64,000 bases of DNA from Acridotheres tristis. Lineage: Eukaryota > Chordata > Aves > Passeriformes > Sturnidae. Below are positions 62,252 through 64,000 of the stretch, in pieces. Location: NCBI GenBank assembly GCA_037013685.1, contig CM072885.1:23983263-24047262 (forward strand). Reading direction: 5' to 3'. A program made the translations under genes and the position numbers. Under the pieces are notes generated by a model. It did not search any database. It was not told the DNA's origin and worked only from the letters and a program-made list of their open reading frames with translations. Within the stretch, counting starts at the first letter, position 1; each line of letters begins with the position of its first letter.

Positions 62252-63914
62252 CTCAGAGGACCACCTTAAACTTCATTAAAAATCTGACAGAGGCATTGGG
62301 CTCTTAACACTAATGGTTTCATCCTGTCCTTCTTTTGTACTCTACTACTTGTAATACCGGTAGTGCCAAAACATCCCAAAATCTATACTTTAGATATCTT
62401 AACAATTTTCATTAGTATTTCTTGATCCATAAACCATGCAGAGGCAGTTTATCATGAGCATTCAAAAGCTGAAATCTGTGCTGTGTTGGTTGATTTAAAA
62501 TGTGTATTCAGATCACATGGGAAGCTTCGTGTCCTGATTGACTGAGGATGAGAATGGAATATTTATGTTTTGTTGTCCACAGATATTCTCCAGTGGTCAC
62601 TTAAAGTTCAGTGTTTTATATATTTCTGCCAAAAGGATGTTTGCTGTAAAAGTCAGACACAAAAAGGTTCATGATTATAAGCATTGTGAGAGCAAATTAA
62701 TCTTAGAAATGATTTTATACTCTTTCCCCAGGAATAATTTGGTCCGCATCTCTTTCAACAGCAGATGACATAGTTTTTGATTGTTTTGATACACATTTAT
62801 GATGTTAAAATATTAATAACTACAAGGAACTTAATTATTTTCACTTGGAAAATAAAATGTTAATGATGGCTGGAGGAATCGTTGTTTTGCATAATAACAT
62901 CTATTGTAGCCACACAATAAAATAACAAAAGAGAAGACTTTTATCTATTTTTTACTAACACAACACGTTTTACATTACTGAAAACATGATTTTTCAAAAT
63001 TTCTGTTTCTACTCCAATATATATGTAATTTCCCTCATCCAAACACAGCTCTAAATTCTCTTATGTGGATTTTTATGCCAAGATGCCACACCAGCTTAGA
63101 TAAATGAATGAAAGTGAATGCAGAAGAAACTCTACCTACCAACTACATTAAAAGGAGTTTCTGAGCGTGGTCAAGCTTTGATAGATTCCCCAACAGCCTC
63201 GGCTTCTTGGACTACCCAAAGAATTACAGAACTTGCAAAGAGTGCTCATTATATGGTAAATGTTATCGTAATCATAATTCTTAAAAAAAAGTATGTTGGT
63301 GAAAGAGGAAAAATTTTACTCTGCAAATATTTCTACATGAACTCTGTTGCTGGGTCTCTGGGTAGGTACAGAAGACCATAGCACAAAGCCATCTGCAGAA
63401 CAATGGTCTTTGAAGTGCTTTATCCAATCTATATTCAGGAGATTTAGAGATTTAATGGCTCAGGTTTTATGGTAAGCATAAAGAGGAAAAATCATCAAGC
63501 TATGGCAAAATAGCCATGTTGTTTGGCACCTTTTATTTCCCCATATGTAGACAGAACTTTAGTAACATCAAATTTCTGCTCACATTTATCCCAGAAAAAT
63601 ACATGCCTTAAGTTCTTGAGTAATGAATGAACATGTTAATTACTCATATACTTTTTTTTTTTTAATCTCATCTTTTATAATTCTATTTAGAGCTTGCCTT
63701 AAAAAAACCGTTTATGAAGAAAGATTTTTAGGACATTTTCACTGGTCAGAAACATTAGATTTCAAATCAGATATATCCCAGTAAGCACTTTATTTTATCA
63801 ATTTTATCTGACAGTTGCATGGGAAACTAGTTTTTCTGTTTACTAATTTCTAAAACAGAATTACAATAACATTGGTCCTAGAAAAGCTTATGTTTTTTCC
63901 TTATGTTTTTTCTG

Positions 63915-64000
63915 GAGAAGAGAGAATTAATTCTTTACTGTGAGGATGGTGTGGCAGTGGAACCGGTTGCCCAGAGAGGTTTAGACATCCCATTCCTGGA
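63915..64000 (+). mobile_element. CR1 LINE fragment, cut by window end
   Basis: The text gaggatggtgtggcagtgga followed by ggttgcccagagaggt is characteristic of the CR1 3' portion in sense orientation. It continues beyond base 64000. Confidence 0.85.

Larger units (their letters stand above)
49031..63914. other. Upstream flank of SYT10, no gene recognised
   Basis: AT-rich intergenic sequence with the long LTR-like copy (53907-54573), two microsatellites, and an unidentified GC-richer patch at 55110-55320. No protein exon or RNA gene could be supported on either strand. Confidence 0.7.

Noticed and set aside
1..64000. Prokaryotic features: operons, CRISPR arrays, insertion sequences, ribosome binding sites
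   Set aside because: Spliced vertebrate gene structure, CR1 repeats and a CpG island show eukaryotic nuclear DNA; no regular repeat-spacer array was seen.

Overview
The window is vertebrate nuclear DNA, almost certainly from a bird and probably a passerine. Evidence is one seven-coding-exon gene with GT/AG introns, AT-rich intergenic sequence, a single CpG island at the gene's 5' end, several fragments of the CR1 LINE family typical of birds, and avian-type retroviral LTR repeats. Species and repeat-family names are inference; the CR1 and LTR resemblances are read by eye.

The only gene I can support is SYT10 (synaptotagmin-10), on the minus strand, with its whole coding region in the window. 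Reading from high to low coordinates, the exons are 48461-48311, 36088-35731, 30606-30042, 20148-20028, 19689-19518, 18009-17880 and 16804-16733. Each junction has a GT donor and AG acceptor and the phases join without a gap. The predicted protein is 522 residues, one fewer than the 523 I recall for the human protein. It has an N-terminal luminal segment with three cysteines, one membrane span, a linker, and tandem C2A and C2B calcium-binding domains.

Region by region: 1-16732 is 3' flank, with a likely 3' UTR next to the stop codon, a truncated LTR-like repeat near 4.9 kb and simple repeats. 16733-48461 is SYT10; its introns hold CR1 fragments (27.2, 32.6 and 45.9 kb), a clean 631-bp solo LTR nested inside an older repeat (38.2-39.7 kb), and possible regulatory motifs. 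About 47500-49030 is a CpG island covering exon 1 and the promoter, with a long polypurine tract and a two-codon upstream ORF. 49031-64000 is upstream flank, with a second copy of the 4.9-kb LTR-like repeat at 53.9 kb, microsatellites, and a CR1 fragment cut by the window end.

I found no undescribed gene system. The most useful second looks are the upstream ORF and polypurine tract of SYT10, the TG-rich 3' splice site of coding exon 3, and the nested LTR.
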